32,352 nucleotides of DNA from Deltaproteobacteria bacterium (GCA_016929555.1 JAFGIO010000246.1:1-32352), one strand, 5' to 3'; numbered from the stretch's first letter, positions 18,003-28,981 are shown. A program made the numbers and translations. Notes: a model not told the origin generated them from the letters alone.

Positions 18003-18445
18003 TCCATCGGGGCAGTGCAGGACGGTGTTGCCAAGGCCGAAGGGTCTTGGATCGGACGGCCGTCCAACTCCGGAGGTCGCTTGCTACCGCAAAGGCCTGG
18101 ACAGTTGATCACACGCATCGACGAAAGGTGATCCCTCAGTCGCTGTTCATATTTTGACACATCGCGGCGTGTGGCGACCTTCATGCCCGCAGGCTCCCCG
18201 GCGCCCGCTTATCGAGAACTCTCGCCTCAAGAGGGCCTTCTTCCGAAGCGGGAGACGTCCCGGCCGTGCAAAGGATGAAGACAACCGCGATCGCCACTTT
18301 TTTGGCGATCATCGCTGTCGCATATCCTCTTTCGGGAACAGAGGCTTTGCGCCGCTATGTCCCAGGACAGGCGGCCGTTGTCTTTCGCTGGATACACAGC
18401 CCACAGGGGGCAATCCAATCATGCAATTGTAGTGCCCGGGAAGGC

Positions 18446-18473
18446 AAAAAAACAGGCCCTATGTTCCCTGTTT
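18446..18473 (-). terminator. Intrinsic terminator overlapping the stop codon of the activase gene
   Basis: On the minus strand: AAACAGG-GAACATAGGG-CCTGTTTTTTT; the 7-bp stem and U-tract contain the TAG stop. Confidence 0.65.
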
Positions 18474-21400
18474 CATTCTTTTTTCATGGAGCCTCAGCGC
18501 CTGCATGACAAAGACCTCCATCTTCGCCGTGATGATCTGGGGAAAGGGATTGCCGTCACTCTCGATGGCCAAAAAAGGGAGTTCATCCACGTCCTCGAGG
18601 GAATCCCATTTTTTTCCATGATGCTCCCTCCAGCCCCGGCTCATTTCCCGCGTGAGAATGGCCTCGGAGATCCGGTTCGGCATGCACCCGAAGGGACCGA
18701 TGGCGATGGCGCCGCAGTAGGGTTCGGGGACCTCAGCGACGGCCGCTCCGACGGTCAGGATGGCCTCGCCGGTCAGCCTCGGATTGATCAGCGGCTGTGC
18801 CATATGGATCAGGTGGTCGACGTCTTCCATCACCGGACGAATTAACCCCGAGCGTGACAGGATGGTCTTGATCACCCTTTCGTAATGTCGCATCCAGGCG
18901 AGCCGTATTTGAAGCGAAAGACGTTGGCCAAATCCGGGCACCCTGCCCTCCACGCGATTTTTATAGCACCAGTCCGTGTAATAAACCCATTCCCCAATGC
19001 CGGCCACCTTCGTGGCGAGGCCATAACCGGCCAGCTTCTCCACCAGGAACTGCCTCGAGATGTCGTCGTGGCGCACGAAGATCTCGCCGGTGAGCAAGAC
19101 CGTCGGAGTTTCCGCAAGGGTTCTTTTCAGCGGGATGGCTTCAAGGCTTGCAGAAACCGAGGATAGGATCTTGCGGAGATCGCCGAAGCGGTTCGACCGC
19201 TCGATCGCCTCGACGATCCGATTCTGTTCCCTCTCATATATCTCGACAGCGGCTGCCGGTTCGACGGCATTCGCCAAAAGGATCGGATAGATGGCCTGCA
19301 TCGCGTCGGCGATCATCATGCAGATCCAGATCCGGAGGGTGAACCCGGCATCGAAGACCCCCCGGTAGCCATTCGCCGCATTGAGCGAGAGAAGGGCCAC
19401 GTTCTCGATGCCCGCCTCGGTGATCTGCTGATGGATGAAGGGCGAATACTGTCCGAACCGGCAGGGTCCCGAGGTCGTCGGCATGAAATAGACGAGAAGC
19501 TCTTCGGGATCTTCGCGTTCCTTCAGGTACTTAAGGAGCGTCCCCGTCGTCAGCAGCAGGGGGAGGCATTCCTTGCAGCTCGTATTGCCCCGGCCCAGTT
19601 TCAGGACCTCCTCGCCTGCAGGCGGCAGGGCCGTCGCCCTTATCCCTAAAGACCGAAAGAGCGCTGCCGCCTCTCTCAGCAGAAAATAGCCCATGGACGG
19701 AAAGACCAGGTGCACCCGCGGATGGGTAAGGGGATAATTCCTGCCCTGAGAATCGACGACCTCCTGCCTGGCAGGATCGAAATAGGCCGGCTGCGCCTTC
19801 CGGATACGCCTGTTTCCCCTCTTCCCCTCCCTGCGCGACAGTTCCCGGTAGTTCCGGACGATGTCCAGGAAGGCTTCGATCCTTGTCTCCAGGCCGGCAT
19901 CGGCCACATGGCTGTCAAGTTCCAGGATCAGAAAGGGTTTTCTTCCCATGATTCTGCTGAAGTAGCCGACGAGAAACGAATCGGGACCGCAGGAAAAATT
20001 CGTGATGTAGCAACCGAAAAGCTGAGGATGCCTCTCGACGAAAGCGGCCCCCTTGAGAATCGTCTGCCCTGATGACCAGTACATGTCATCCTGGAGCGGC
20101 TCATCCGCTATGGGCAGAAAGTTGACAGGGATGACCGGCACCCCTCGGGTGGCGAATTTGTGGGGGATGCCCATGTTCGCTTCCGTCACGAAGGCATTGT
20201 AGGACCTGCCGAGAAGGACGATACCGCAGCGTTCCGAATCCTTCTCGATCTCTTCAAGGAATCGCCTTCCCTCCTCGGCCATATCTTCCTGAACGCGCTC
20301 CTGGACGGCAACGGCTTCGGCATAGGCCTCCCGTGCACGACGCCTGTCGCACCCCAGCGCCACTGCCAACTCCGAAAAGGACTTGTCCGCCCGGGCATAA
20401 CCCTTCGAAAAATCGATGACCGGACTCAGCACCCTCCCCGACGCCTTGAGGCTGCGGAACACCTCATGATCCTTGAAAGCGCTGGCAAGATAATGGGGCT
20501 CGGCCTGAACGATCGGGCAGGTCGTGCTGTCCCTGCAGCCCTTTTCGACGAAAAGGCCGTTGATCTGTGGAAGAAAAAGATAATCGGGCCGGCCCTCCAG
20601 AAGACCGGAGAGCAGTCCGTGGGCGAGCTCGGCGGGATAGCAGAAAGGTGCCCTTTTTCGCTCGATACCCTTCTGCCGGATGCCCTCGGAGACGACGATC
20701 CTGAAACCGATCCTTTCGAAGAAATGCCGGTAGAGGGGAAGAAGGGCATTCACCTGGAAGGATTTGTTCAAACCGATCACAGGCGCCGCCCGTTCCTCCG
20801 GAGGATGGGGCGGCGGTCCTGCCGGCTCGTCGAAAATGAGCTGCTCGTGACGCCGCACGAGGTTCAACTTTCCCGTATCCGTCTCGATGGAAAAGCGCAA
20901 GTTGTACCAGCGGTTGCAGGCGCCGCCGAAGGGATAGGTCTTCCCGTCGATCTCGATTCTGGCGATTTCGCACTTCCGGTCGCACTTCTCCTTCCCCCCT
21001 TTGCAGATGAAGGGTTTCCCGTAATCGACCCTTCTATCCCGAAGGGTTTTCAGCGAAAAGTCCCCTTCCTCCAGCAGGCCAAGTTTCATCCGGCGCTTGA
21101 TCTCGAGGGCCACCCCGAAGGCGCCCATCAGGCCCGGCTCCGGAGGCACAACGATGCGCTTGCCCGTCAGGGCGGCCATGGCGACCGGCACGGCCCGGTT
21201 GTAGCAGACGCCCCCCTGCATGAAAATGCGGTCCCCCACGGACCGATTTCCCTTCACCCGGTTGCTGTAATTCATGCAGATGGAATAGACCAGTCCGGCG
21301 ACGATATCCTCCCTGCTCAGGCCTTCGTGAGCGGCATTCTTGATATCGCTGCTGATGAAGGCGGCGCATTGGTCGTTGAAGTTGGGAGGCGCCTTTCCCA

Positions 21401-22793
21401 TCATGGCCAGATCGCCGATCTCCTCCATGGCGATCCCCATCGTCTCGCGGGCCGACTCCTCCAGAAAGGAGCCGGTTCCCGCACTGCAGGCGTCGTTCAT
21501 GGCGTAGTCCGAGGGAATGCCGTTGCGGATGTAGGTGTATTTCGCGTCCTGGCCGCCGATCTCGAAGATCGTGTCCACCTCCGGGTCGTAATGGAGGGCG
21601 GCCGCGGCGTGGGCGATGATCTCGTTGACGATGCCTCCGGTCATGGCGTGCAGCCCGGCAATTTGCCTGCCGGAACCCGTAACGCCCAAACCAACGATCC
21701 GAAGCCCGTCGCCGATTGCCCCCAACCGATCGCATAGGCTCGCATAACAGTCCCGGGAGGCCTGGACGGGATTGCCGTTCGTCCGGAGGTAGACGGATGC
21801 AAAAACCAGCTCGTCGTCCTGCCGCATCAGGACCGCCTTGGTGGTCGTGGAGCCGACGTCCAACCCAAGGATGCATCGATCCCCCTCGCGGGCGACGCCC
21901 CCTTCGGCCGTCCTGAACTCGACCAACTCCTCGTAATCAGACAAAGGGGAAAGGGTGGAAAAAGAGCTGACCGCCTGACCGAAGAGACTCTGCGAACCGG
22001 GGAAAGGCGCCGTTTCGTGTTTCAGCGCCCAGAGGGCCGACCCCAGGGCCTCGAAATAGGGGGCCTCTTCGGGAACGATCAACTGCTCGATCTCCCTTTG
22101 AAGATAGCCGATCATGACGGGATTTTGGGCGGTACCGCCGATGATCATCATGGTATGGCGGGGAATCTGCTTGATCATCTCCAGGATTTTAACAGCCATC
22201 ATCTCGCAGAGGCCCGCGGCGATTCTCCCCTTGGGGATGCCCTTGTTTGCGGCATGGGTGCAATCGCTCTTGCAGAAGACGCTACAGCGTCCCGAAACCC
22301 GGTAGGGTTCCTCCTCGCGGGCGTATCGGAAGGCCTCCTGCAAGGACAGCCCCAGACGCCCGATCTGCTGCATGAAGAATTCGCCGGTACCGGAGGCGCA
22401 TTTGTTGCCGGTCTGCACGGAGCTGATCCGTCCGTCCCGGCCCAGCACATAGACAAGGCACGTTTCGCCGCCGGCGCTGATGACGGCATCGAAATGCCGC
22501 CCCTGCCCGTTCAAGTGATGGAGCGCTTCTTCCACCGCTTCTGTTTCTGCAATGGACGTCAGACGGACGGCCTGCCGGAACTTCCGGCCCGTAACGGCGA
22601 TGCGATCGTAGTCTCTCCAGGAGGTTTTTTCAAAGACATCGAGCAGGGAGCGGCGAGGGTTTCCATCATGGGACTTGTTGAACAAGACCGTCTTTTTTAT
22701 CGTTCCATCGCCCTGTTTTTCGACACCCACCGCCGAAAGATTCGTGGCACCCACACAGATACCAAGCGTTTTCATAGGTTTCACGCAATGCAT
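18459..22793 (-). CDS. Acyl-CoA dehydratase activase / BadF-BadG-BcrA-BcrD ATPase fusion (two ASKHA ATPase modules plus DUF2229 and HgdB-like regions)
   Basis: 1444 aa. GICVGATNLSAVGVE...KCASGTGEFFMQQIGRL, then ILGLDVGSTTTKAVLM...FEIGGQDAKY...NDACSAGTGSFLEESA, then FCYPAELAHG, TTSGPCRFGQYSPFIHQ. Confidence 0.88.
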   Translation of the reverse strand: MHCVKPMKTLGICVGATNLSAVGVEKQGDGTIKKTVLFNKSHDGNPRRSLLDVFEKTSWRDYDRIAVTGRKFRQAVRLTSIAETEAVEEALHHLNGQGRHFDAVISAGGETCLVYVLGRDGRISSVQTGNKCASGTGEFFMQQIGRLGLSLQEAFRYAREEEPYRVSGRCSVFCKSDCTHAANKGIPKGRIAAGLCEMMAVKILEMIKQIPRHTMMIIGGTAQNPVMIGYLQREIEQLIVPEEAPYFEALGSALWALKHETAPFPGSQSLFGQAVSSFSTLSPLSDYEELVEFRTAEGGVAREGDRCILGLDVGSTTTKAVLMRQDDELVFASVYLRTNGNPVQASRDCYASLCDRLGAIGDGLRIVGLGVTGSGRQIAGLHAMTGGIVNEIIAHAAAALHYDPEVDTIFEIGGQDAKYTYIRNGIPSDYAMNDACSAGTGSFLEESARETMGIAMEEIGDLAMMGKAPPNFNDQCAAFISSDIKNAAHEGLSREDIVAGLVYSICMNYSNRVKGNRSVGDRIFMQGGVCYNRAVPVAMAALTGKRIVVPPEPGLMGAFGVALEIKRRMKLGLLEEGDFSLKTLRDRRVDYGKPFICKGGKEKCDRKCEIARIEIDGKTYPFGGACNRWYNLRFSIETDTGKLNLVRRHEQLIFDEPAGPPPHPPEERAAPVIGLNKSFQVNALLPLYRHFFERIGFRIVVSEGIRQKGIERKRAPFCYPAELAHGLLSGLLEGRPDYLFLPQINGLFVEKGCRDSTTCPIVQAEPHYLASAFKDHEVFRSLKASGRVLSPVIDFSKGYARADKSFSELAVALGCDRRRAREAYAEAVAVQERVQEDMAEEGRRFLEEIEKDSERCGIVLLGRSYNAFVTEANMGIPHKFATRGVPVIPVNFLPIADEPLQDDMYWSSGQTILKGAAFVERHPQLFGCYITNFSCGPDSFLVGYFSRIMGRKPFLILELDSHVADAGLETRIEAFLDIVRNYRELSRREGKRGNRRIRKAQPAYFDPARQEVVDSQGRNYPLTHPRVHLVFPSMGYFLLREAAALFRSLGIRATALPPAGEEVLKLGRGNTSCKECLPLLLTTGTLLKYLKEREDPEELLVYFMPTTSGPCRFGQYSPFIHQQITEAGIENVALLSLNAANGYRGVFDAGFTLRIWICMMIADAMQAIYPILLANAVEPAAAVEIYEREQNRIVEAIERSNRFGDLRKILSSVSASLEAIPLKRTLAETPTVLLTGEIFVRHDDISRQFLVEKLAGYGLATKVAGIGEWVYYTDWCYKNRVEGRVPGFGQRLSLQIRLAWMRHYERVIKTILSRSGLIRPVMEDVDHLIHMAQPLINPRLTGEAILTVGAAVAEVPEPYCGAIAIGPFGCMPNRISEAILTREMSRGWREHHGKKWDSLEDVDELPFLAIESDGNPFPQIITAKMEVFVMQALRLHEKRMKQGT

Positions 22794-22938
22794 TGAAAAA
22801 GAGATCTATCGAATCGTAGTAGCATTCAAGCCGGCGGATCACGATGGTCCCTTCGACCGAACCGGATCGACGGCATGTATACCATGAATCGGAAACGAGG
22901 ACAACCAGGAGCCCCGAAGAGAAGGCACACAAATGGAA

Positions 22939-22968
22939 AGGCCCACACACCGAAGGGTGCGTGGGCCT
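22939..22968 (-). terminator. Stem-loop downstream of mdh
   Basis: AGGCCCAC-A-CACC-GAAG-GGTG-C-GTGGGCCT: 8 + 4 bp with one A/C mismatch. Confidence 0.7.
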
Positions 22969-23007
22969 CGATCCGATCTGCAGGATTGGTTGTTTTGAAA
23001 GGTTTAA

Positions 23008-23976
<969 letters not shown>

Positions 23977-24014
23977 TTATTCCTTCATTCATTGACAGCA
24001 TCAAAAAATCACCC

Positions 24015-24851
24015 TTATCGCTCCACCGTATAGGCCGGAGCGGCGATCTTCTCCTTACGCTCGATAGTGTCCGGCAATTTGTGAACCTGGGCGCATTTCC
24101 TGGCGCCGCCGAGCTTGAAGTAATCCCGGACCAGATCCTTCTTCATGAGCTGAATCGCCCGCGCCGGATCGACTCCCTTCGGGCAGGCGTTGGAACACTC
24201 GCCGGCATAATGGCAACTGAATACGCCGTGATTTCTGGTAACGATCTCCTTGCGATCCTTTGCACCGTCATCCCTGGTATCCGCATTGTAGCGGTAGGCC
24301 TGGGCCAGGGGCATGGGCCCCAGATATTCCCGGTCCGTGGCCATGGTCGGACAGGCCGCCATGCAGATACCGCACTTGATACAGTAGGTGAACTGCAGGT
24401 ATTCTTCGAGTTCATGGGCGCTCTGGAAGAATTCCCCGGTAGGTTCCTCCATCTCCTTCGCGTCGCTGCGTTTGATGTAGGGCTGCATCCCTTTATGCAC
24501 CCCAAACATGGGCACCAGATCCGGCACCAGGTCCCTGATAATGTTGAAATTGGGCAAAGGCGCAACGGTCAGAGCCGATTGCGTCACATCGAGGATCTGT
24601 GTATTGCAGGCCAGTGCAGGCTTCCCGTTGATCAGCATGGCGCAGGAACCGCAGACGCCCATGCGGCAGGAAAAGCGGAAGGCCAGGGTGGGGTCCTGGT
24701 TCTGCTTGATCTCGTGCAGCCCGTCCAGAACCGTCATTCCCTGCACAACGGTAAGGTCGTATCTCTGCTGTCGAGGAACCTCATCCCGTTCGGGATCGAA
24801 ACGACGGACATAAACGGCGATTTGATATTTTTTCTCGGTATCTTTCTCCAT
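24015..24851 (-). CDS. sdhB: Succinate dehydrogenase/fumarate reductase iron-sulfur subunit
   Basis: 278 aa: CRMGVCGSCAMLINGKPALAC, CIKCGICMAACPT, CSNACPKGVDPARAIQLMKK. Confidence 0.93.
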   Translation of the reverse strand: MEKDTEKKYQIAVYVRRFDPERDEVPRQQRYDLTVVQGMTVLDGLHEIKQNQDPTLAFRFSCRMGVCGSCAMLINGKPALACNTQILDVTQSALTVAPLPNFNIIRDLVPDLVPMFGVHKGMQPYIKRSDAKEMEEPTGEFFQSAHELEEYLQFTYCIKCGICMAACPTMATDREYLGPMPLAQAYRYNADTRDDGAKDRKEIVTRNHGVFSCHYAGECSNACPKGVDPARAIQLMKKDLVRDYFKLGGARKCAQVHKLPDTIERKEKIAAPAYTVER

Positions 24852-24863
24852 TTTCCCACCTTC

Positions 24864-25238
24864 CTATAGTACTGTCTGCAGCGACCTGGCGGCGATGGCC
24901 GCATAGGTCCCGATGCAGAAAAGAATGATCCCGACGATCCACAGAAGGACGGTCAGCGATCGCTCCGCCTGCCCCTTGAGTCCCAGCTCGAAGAGTATGG
25001 TGCGCAACCCGTAGAAGCCGTGATAGAGTGCCGCACCCAACAGGATGATGTACGTAACCGTAAAGAACATGTTCCGGCCGCGATAGACGACGTTTTCCCA
25101 GGCAATGGCCTCTCCGCCGGCAGGATTAAAGAGCTGAAGGAAGCCCGTAAGATGCATGACCGCCATATGCAGGCCCAGAAGCACGAACATCACGATACCC
25201 GCAATGATAAACCAACTCCAGTAAGCTGTTTCCTTCAT
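24864..25238 (-). CDS. sdhD: Succinate dehydrogenase membrane anchor (SdhD-like)
   Basis: 124 aa, three predicted TM segments, located between sdhC and sdhB; GAALYHGFYGLRTILFELG. Confidence 0.8.
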   Translation of the reverse strand: MKETAYWSWFIIAGIVMFVLLGLHMAVMHLTGFLQLFNPAGGEAIAWENVVYRGRNMFFTVTYIILLGAALYHGFYGLRTILFELGLKGQAERSLTVLLWIVGIILFCIGTYAAIAARSLQTVL

Positions 25239-25248
25239 GATGACCTCC

Positions 25249-25692
25249 CTAACCCAGTAAAAAGATGTTGTAGCCGCCGGCTGCCATCAGGATGGCGGCA
25301 AGGACCATCATGATGACCATGAGCGGCCGCTGCGTGTTCAGGGACGACCGATAGGGATAGACCGGCTCTTCCGCCTTGCCGACGGCTAGGCCCCATTCGA
25401 TGAGGATCAGCCGGATGCCGTTGAGGGCATGAAAGGCAAAACCTACAAAGACGAGGAATTCCCCGAACTTGAAAACAGGCGTTTTCAGGGTTTCCATGGC
25501 CGCGTTCCAGGATTCCGGGCCCAGAATCCGGATGGAGCTCTCGAAGATATGGAGCATGAAAAAGGTGAGGATACCCAGCCCCGCCACCCGATGGATGATG
25601 TAGAGGTAGCGCTCCACGCCCCACCGGCCTCCGCCGAGCCAGCCCAGAATGCCCAGATGGTTGTCGTACTGTTTGCTTTTTGCCATTTTCAT
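25249..25692 (-). CDS. sdhC: Succinate dehydrogenase cytochrome b subunit (SdhC-like)
   Basis: 147 aa: RYLYIIHRVAGLGILTFFMLHIFESSI, GFAFHALNGIRLILIEWG. Confidence 0.85.
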   Translation of the reverse strand: MKMAKSKQYDNHLGILGWLGGGRWGVERYLYIIHRVAGLGILTFFMLHIFESSIRILGPESWNAAMETLKTPVFKFGEFLVFVGFAFHALNGIRLILIEWGLAVGKAEEPVYPYRSSLNTQRPLMVIMMVLAAILMAAGGYNIFLLG

Positions 25693-25697
25693 CCCCC

Positions 25698-27449
25698 CTA
25701 ATATTTACGCTCGACCGGTTTCCACTTCGAAATGGTGACCGGTTTGTAGGAAAGTGCAGGACCTCCAGCGCCGTAAGCGGCTAGCGTGTGCTTGAGCCAT
25801 TTATCGTCATCCCTGGTGGGGAAATCCCTCCGGGAATGTCCTCCACGGGATTCCTCGCGGGCCAGGGCGGCCGTCAGGAGCACCTCGGCGAGATCGATGA
25901 GATTTTCGATCTCCAGGGCGTTGATGAGGTTCGTATTGTAAACGTTCCCCTTGTCGGCAATGGAAATGTTCTTGTACCGTTCCTTGAGAACCTTGATCTT
26001 GCGGAGACCCTCGGCCATCTCAGGGCCGGTGCGATAGACGCCGGCGTGCCTGTCCATCAGGTCCCGGAGTTCCTTCTTGATCTCGTACTGGTTTTCCTTG
26101 CCGTTGCCGCCGAGAAGATCCTCGTAGATCCTCTTTTGTTCGGCCTTGACGGCATCCTGAGGCACCTCGGCAAGCGGCGGATTGGACTTCATGTACTTGA
26201 CGACCTCCTCGCCCGTAATGCCGCCCCAGACCACGCATTCCGTCGTGGAGTTCGAACCCAGGCGGTTGGCGCCGTGCAGGGAGCAGCAGGCCACCTCACC
26301 GGCGGCCCAGACGCCCCTCATGGCAGTGGCGCCGTTGATGTCGGCCTCGATGCCGCCCATGGAATAATGGGCAACGGGACGGACCGGAATGGGCTTTTCA
26401 ATGGGATCCAGACCGATGAACTTGATGCAGACCTCGCGGATCAGGGGCAGGGCCGAATTGATCCGCTTCGCGCCCAGATGGGTCAGATCGAGATGGACGT
26501 AATCGAGCCCGTTCGGTCCCTCGAAGCCTCGGCCCTCCAGGATCTCCGTCATTTCCGAACGGGATACGATGTCCCGGGGCGCCAGCTCCATCTGTTTCGG
26601 TGCGTATGTCTCCATGAGGCGTGTGCCCTGGGAATTGCGGAGATAGCCCCCCTCGCCCCGGCAGGCCTCCGTCATGAGAATGCCCGAGGGAACAAGCCCC
26701 GTGGGGTGGAACTGGAGGAACTCGGGATCCTCGAGATTCAACCCCGCCCGATAGGCCAGGGCCTGACCGTCGCCGCTGACGGTCTGTGAATAGGTCGTGA
26801 AACCGTACAGGGTTCCCAGACCGCCCGAGGCGATGATCATGGCCTTGGCCCGCAGGACCATGAAGCGGCCCGTGGCCATGTCGATACCCGTAATGCCGCA
26901 GAATTCATTGTTTTTCGCCAGGATGGACGTAGCAAAAAACTCGTCGTAACGGGCGAAATTTCTGTACTGCATCAACGTATCGTAAAGGGTTTGCACCTCG
27001 AAGAAACCCGTTTTGTCTGCGGCCATGGTGCAGCGGGGGTAGCTGTGCCCCCCGAAGGGCCGCTGCATGACCCGGCCGTCGGGCCTTCGCGACCAGGGCA
27101 TCCCCCAGTGCTCCAGGAGCATCAGCTCTTTCGGCGCGAGTTCCACGAATCGGTCCACCACATCCTGATCGGCCAGAAAATCGGATCCCTTCACCGTATC
27201 CCAGGCATGCAAATCCAGATTGTCGCCGTCCTCTTCCCGCAGCACCGCAGCGGACCCGCCTTCAGCGCAGACGGAATGGGGGCGCTGGATCTGCACCTTC
27301 GATACAAGGGCTACATTTATAGAATCGTTTGATTTTCTGGCGATTTCAACCGCCGCCCGCAACCCGGCCAGCCCAGTTCCAAAGATCAGGACATCGTGTG
27401 TGGCCACCTCCGCTTCGGGCTTGCTCGTCCTATTTCCCATATCGATCAC
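25698..27449 (-). CDS. sdhA: Succinate dehydrogenase/fumarate reductase flavoprotein subunit
   Basis: 583 aa: DVLIFGTGLAGLRAAVEIA, QFHPTGLVPSGILMTEACRGEGGYLRN, HYSMGGIEADINGATAMRGVWAAGEVACCSLHGANRLGSNS, REESRGGHSRRDFP. Confidence 0.95.
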   Translation of the reverse strand: MIDMGNRTSKPEAEVATHDVLIFGTGLAGLRAAVEIARKSNDSINVALVSKVQIQRPHSVCAEGGSAAVLREEDGDNLDLHAWDTVKGSDFLADQDVVDRFVELAPKELMLLEHWGMPWSRRPDGRVMQRPFGGHSYPRCTMAADKTGFFEVQTLYDTLMQYRNFARYDEFFATSILAKNNEFCGITGIDMATGRFMVLRAKAMIIASGGLGTLYGFTTYSQTVSGDGQALAYRAGLNLEDPEFLQFHPTGLVPSGILMTEACRGEGGYLRNSQGTRLMETYAPKQMELAPRDIVSRSEMTEILEGRGFEGPNGLDYVHLDLTHLGAKRINSALPLIREVCIKFIGLDPIEKPIPVRPVAHYSMGGIEADINGATAMRGVWAAGEVACCSLHGANRLGSNSTTECVVWGGITGEEVVKYMKSNPPLAEVPQDAVKAEQKRIYEDLLGGNGKENQYEIKKELRDLMDRHAGVYRTGPEMAEGLRKIKVLKERYKNISIADKGNVYNTNLINALEIENLIDLAEVLLTAALAREESRGGHSRRDFPTRDDDKWLKHTLAAYGAGGPALSYKPVTISKWKPVERKY

Positions 27450-27521
27450 CCACCTGAATCAGTAAATTTCACAAGACCTGCTTGCCTTGACGTTGCGTTA
27501 TGATTTAGCCTCCATTCCATC

Positions 27522-28070
27522 CTATCCCTTTTTGTACTTCTGGACGTTCTGCTTGTAGAGATCGTTGCCCCGGGTGTCGTTGATGACGATCACGGGGAAG
27601 TTCTCCACCTCCAGCCTGCGGATGGCCTCGGGCCCCAAGTCATCAAAGGCGATGACCTCGGCCTTCTTGACGGCGCCGGCCAGCAGGGCGCCGGCACCCC
27701 CGGTGGCGCCGAGGTAAACGGCGCCGTATTTCTTCATGGCTTCGACCACGGGGGCCGCCCGCGGTCCCTTGCCGATCATGCCCCGCAGGCCCTTCTCGAT
27801 GAGTCTCGGAGCATAGGCATCCATGCGGTAGCTTGTCGTCGGCCCCGCCGCCCCGATGGGGCGACCGGGGGGCGCCGGCGTCGGACCGACATAGAATATG
27901 AGCTGCCCGTCGATATCGAAGGGCAGCGGTTCTCCTTTGTCGAGAAGATCGACCAACCGTTTGTGGGCGGCGTCCCGACCGGTATAAATAACCCCGGAAA
28001 TCATGACCTTATCGCCTATCTCCAGGGCATCCACATCTTCTCTTTTCACAGGTGGCTTCAGTGTCTTCAA
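27522..28070 (-). CDS. Class I fumarate hydratase, beta subunit (C-terminal domain)
   Basis: In ORF 27522..28445. Real protein probably starts at TTG 28070 (AAAGGAGAGAGACG-TTG). VMISGVIYTGRDAAHKRLVDLL, GPTPAPPGRPIGAAGPTTSYRMD, GKGPRAAPVVEAMKKYGAVYLGATGGAGALL. Confidence 0.88.
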   Translation of the reverse strand: MKTLKPPVKREDVDALEIGDKVMISGVIYTGRDAAHKRLVDLLDKGEPLPFDIDGQLIFYVGPTPAPPGRPIGAAGPTTSYRMDAYAPRLIEKGLRGMIGKGPRAAPVVEAMKKYGAVYLGATGGAGALLAGAVKKAEVIAFDDLGPEAIRRLEVENFPVIVINDTRGNDLYKQNVQKYKKG

Positions 28071-28126
28071 CGTCTCTCTCCTTTGCTTCAGGGGAACGGA
28101 TTTGAAATCCGTCCCCCTTGCCTGAA

Positions 28127-28966
28127 CTAAAAGATGATCTCCTGATGCCGGCTGGAATGGCAATTGATATTCACTGCCAACGGGAGACTGGCGATGTGAC
28201 AGGGTTCCATCAGGACCTTGACGTCCAGAGCGGTGATCCTCCCGCCCAGACCTGCCGGACCGATCCCCAGGTCGTTGATCTTTCCCAGGAGCCTCTCTTC
28301 CAGGGCGGCCAGTTCGGGATCGGGATTCCGTTTCCCGATGGGTTCGAGAAGCGCCTTCTTTGCAATCAGGGCTGCCCGCTCGAAGGTCCCGCCGATGCCC
28401 ACGCCTACGATGATGGGCGGGCAGGGATTGGACTGGGCCTCCCAAACCCGGTTGACCACGAAATTTTCGATGCCGGCCACCCCGTCCGAGGGGGCAAGCA
28501 TGGTCACACGGCTCATATTCTCGCTGCCGCCTCCCTTGGCGCAGAAGACGATCCTCAGCTTGTCTCCGGCCACCTGCTCCAGATGGATGATGGCCGGAGT
28601 GTTGTCGCCCGTGTTCTTCCGGGTAAAACAGTGACAGGCGGATTTGCGGAGGTTGCCCTCCTTGTAGCCTTCTCTCACGCCTTCATTGATGGCGTCGGAG
28701 AGCAGGCCGCCCTGGATGGCGACCTGATCGCCCAATTCCACAAAAAAGACGGCGAGCCCCGTGTCCTGGCACAGGGGAATCTTCTCCTCCCGGGCGATAC
28801 GGGCGTTTTCGATGAGCTGTTCCAGGATCTCCTTGCCGAGAGGGGATTCCTCTTTGGCAAGCCCGTTGCGGAAACTCTCCAGCACATCCTCCCCCAAGAT
28901 CAGGTTGGCCTGGATACAGGCCTCCTTCACCTTTTGCTTTACCGTCTCAAAAGGAATGTTGCGCAT
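28127..28966 (-). CDS. Class I fumarate hydratase, alpha subunit (N-terminal domain)
   Basis: 279 aa: PLCQDTGLAVFFVELGDQV, RKSACHCFTRKNTGDNTPAIIHLE, NPCPPIIVGVGIGGTFERAALIAKKAL, GLGGRITALDVKV. Confidence 0.93.
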   Translation of the reverse strand: MRNIPFETVKQKVKEACIQANLILGEDVLESFRNGLAKEESPLGKEILEQLIENARIAREEKIPLCQDTGLAVFFVELGDQVAIQGGLLSDAINEGVREGYKEGNLRKSACHCFTRKNTGDNTPAIIHLEQVAGDKLRIVFCAKGGGSENMSRVTMLAPSDGVAGIENFVVNRVWEAQSNPCPPIIVGVGIGGTFERAALIAKKALLEPIGKRNPDPELAALEERLLGKINDLGIGPAGLGGRITALDVKVLMEPCHIASLPLAVNINCHSSRHQEIIF

Positions 28967-28981
28967 CGCTGTCTATTCCTC

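Noticed and set aside
18266-18508. 80-aa plus-strand ORF with signal-peptide-like start (MKTTAIATFLAIIAVAYPLSGTEA)
   Set aside because: Weak RBS, low-complexity remainder, runs through the terminator and 3' end of the convergent activase gene. The start also contains a GATCGCCA/TGGCGATC hairpin. Possibly a decayed gene, but insufficient support.
20160-21737. 525-aa plus-strand ORF inside the activase gene
   Set aside because: Antisense shadow; the minus-strand protein has clear ASKHA/HgdC motifs throughout.
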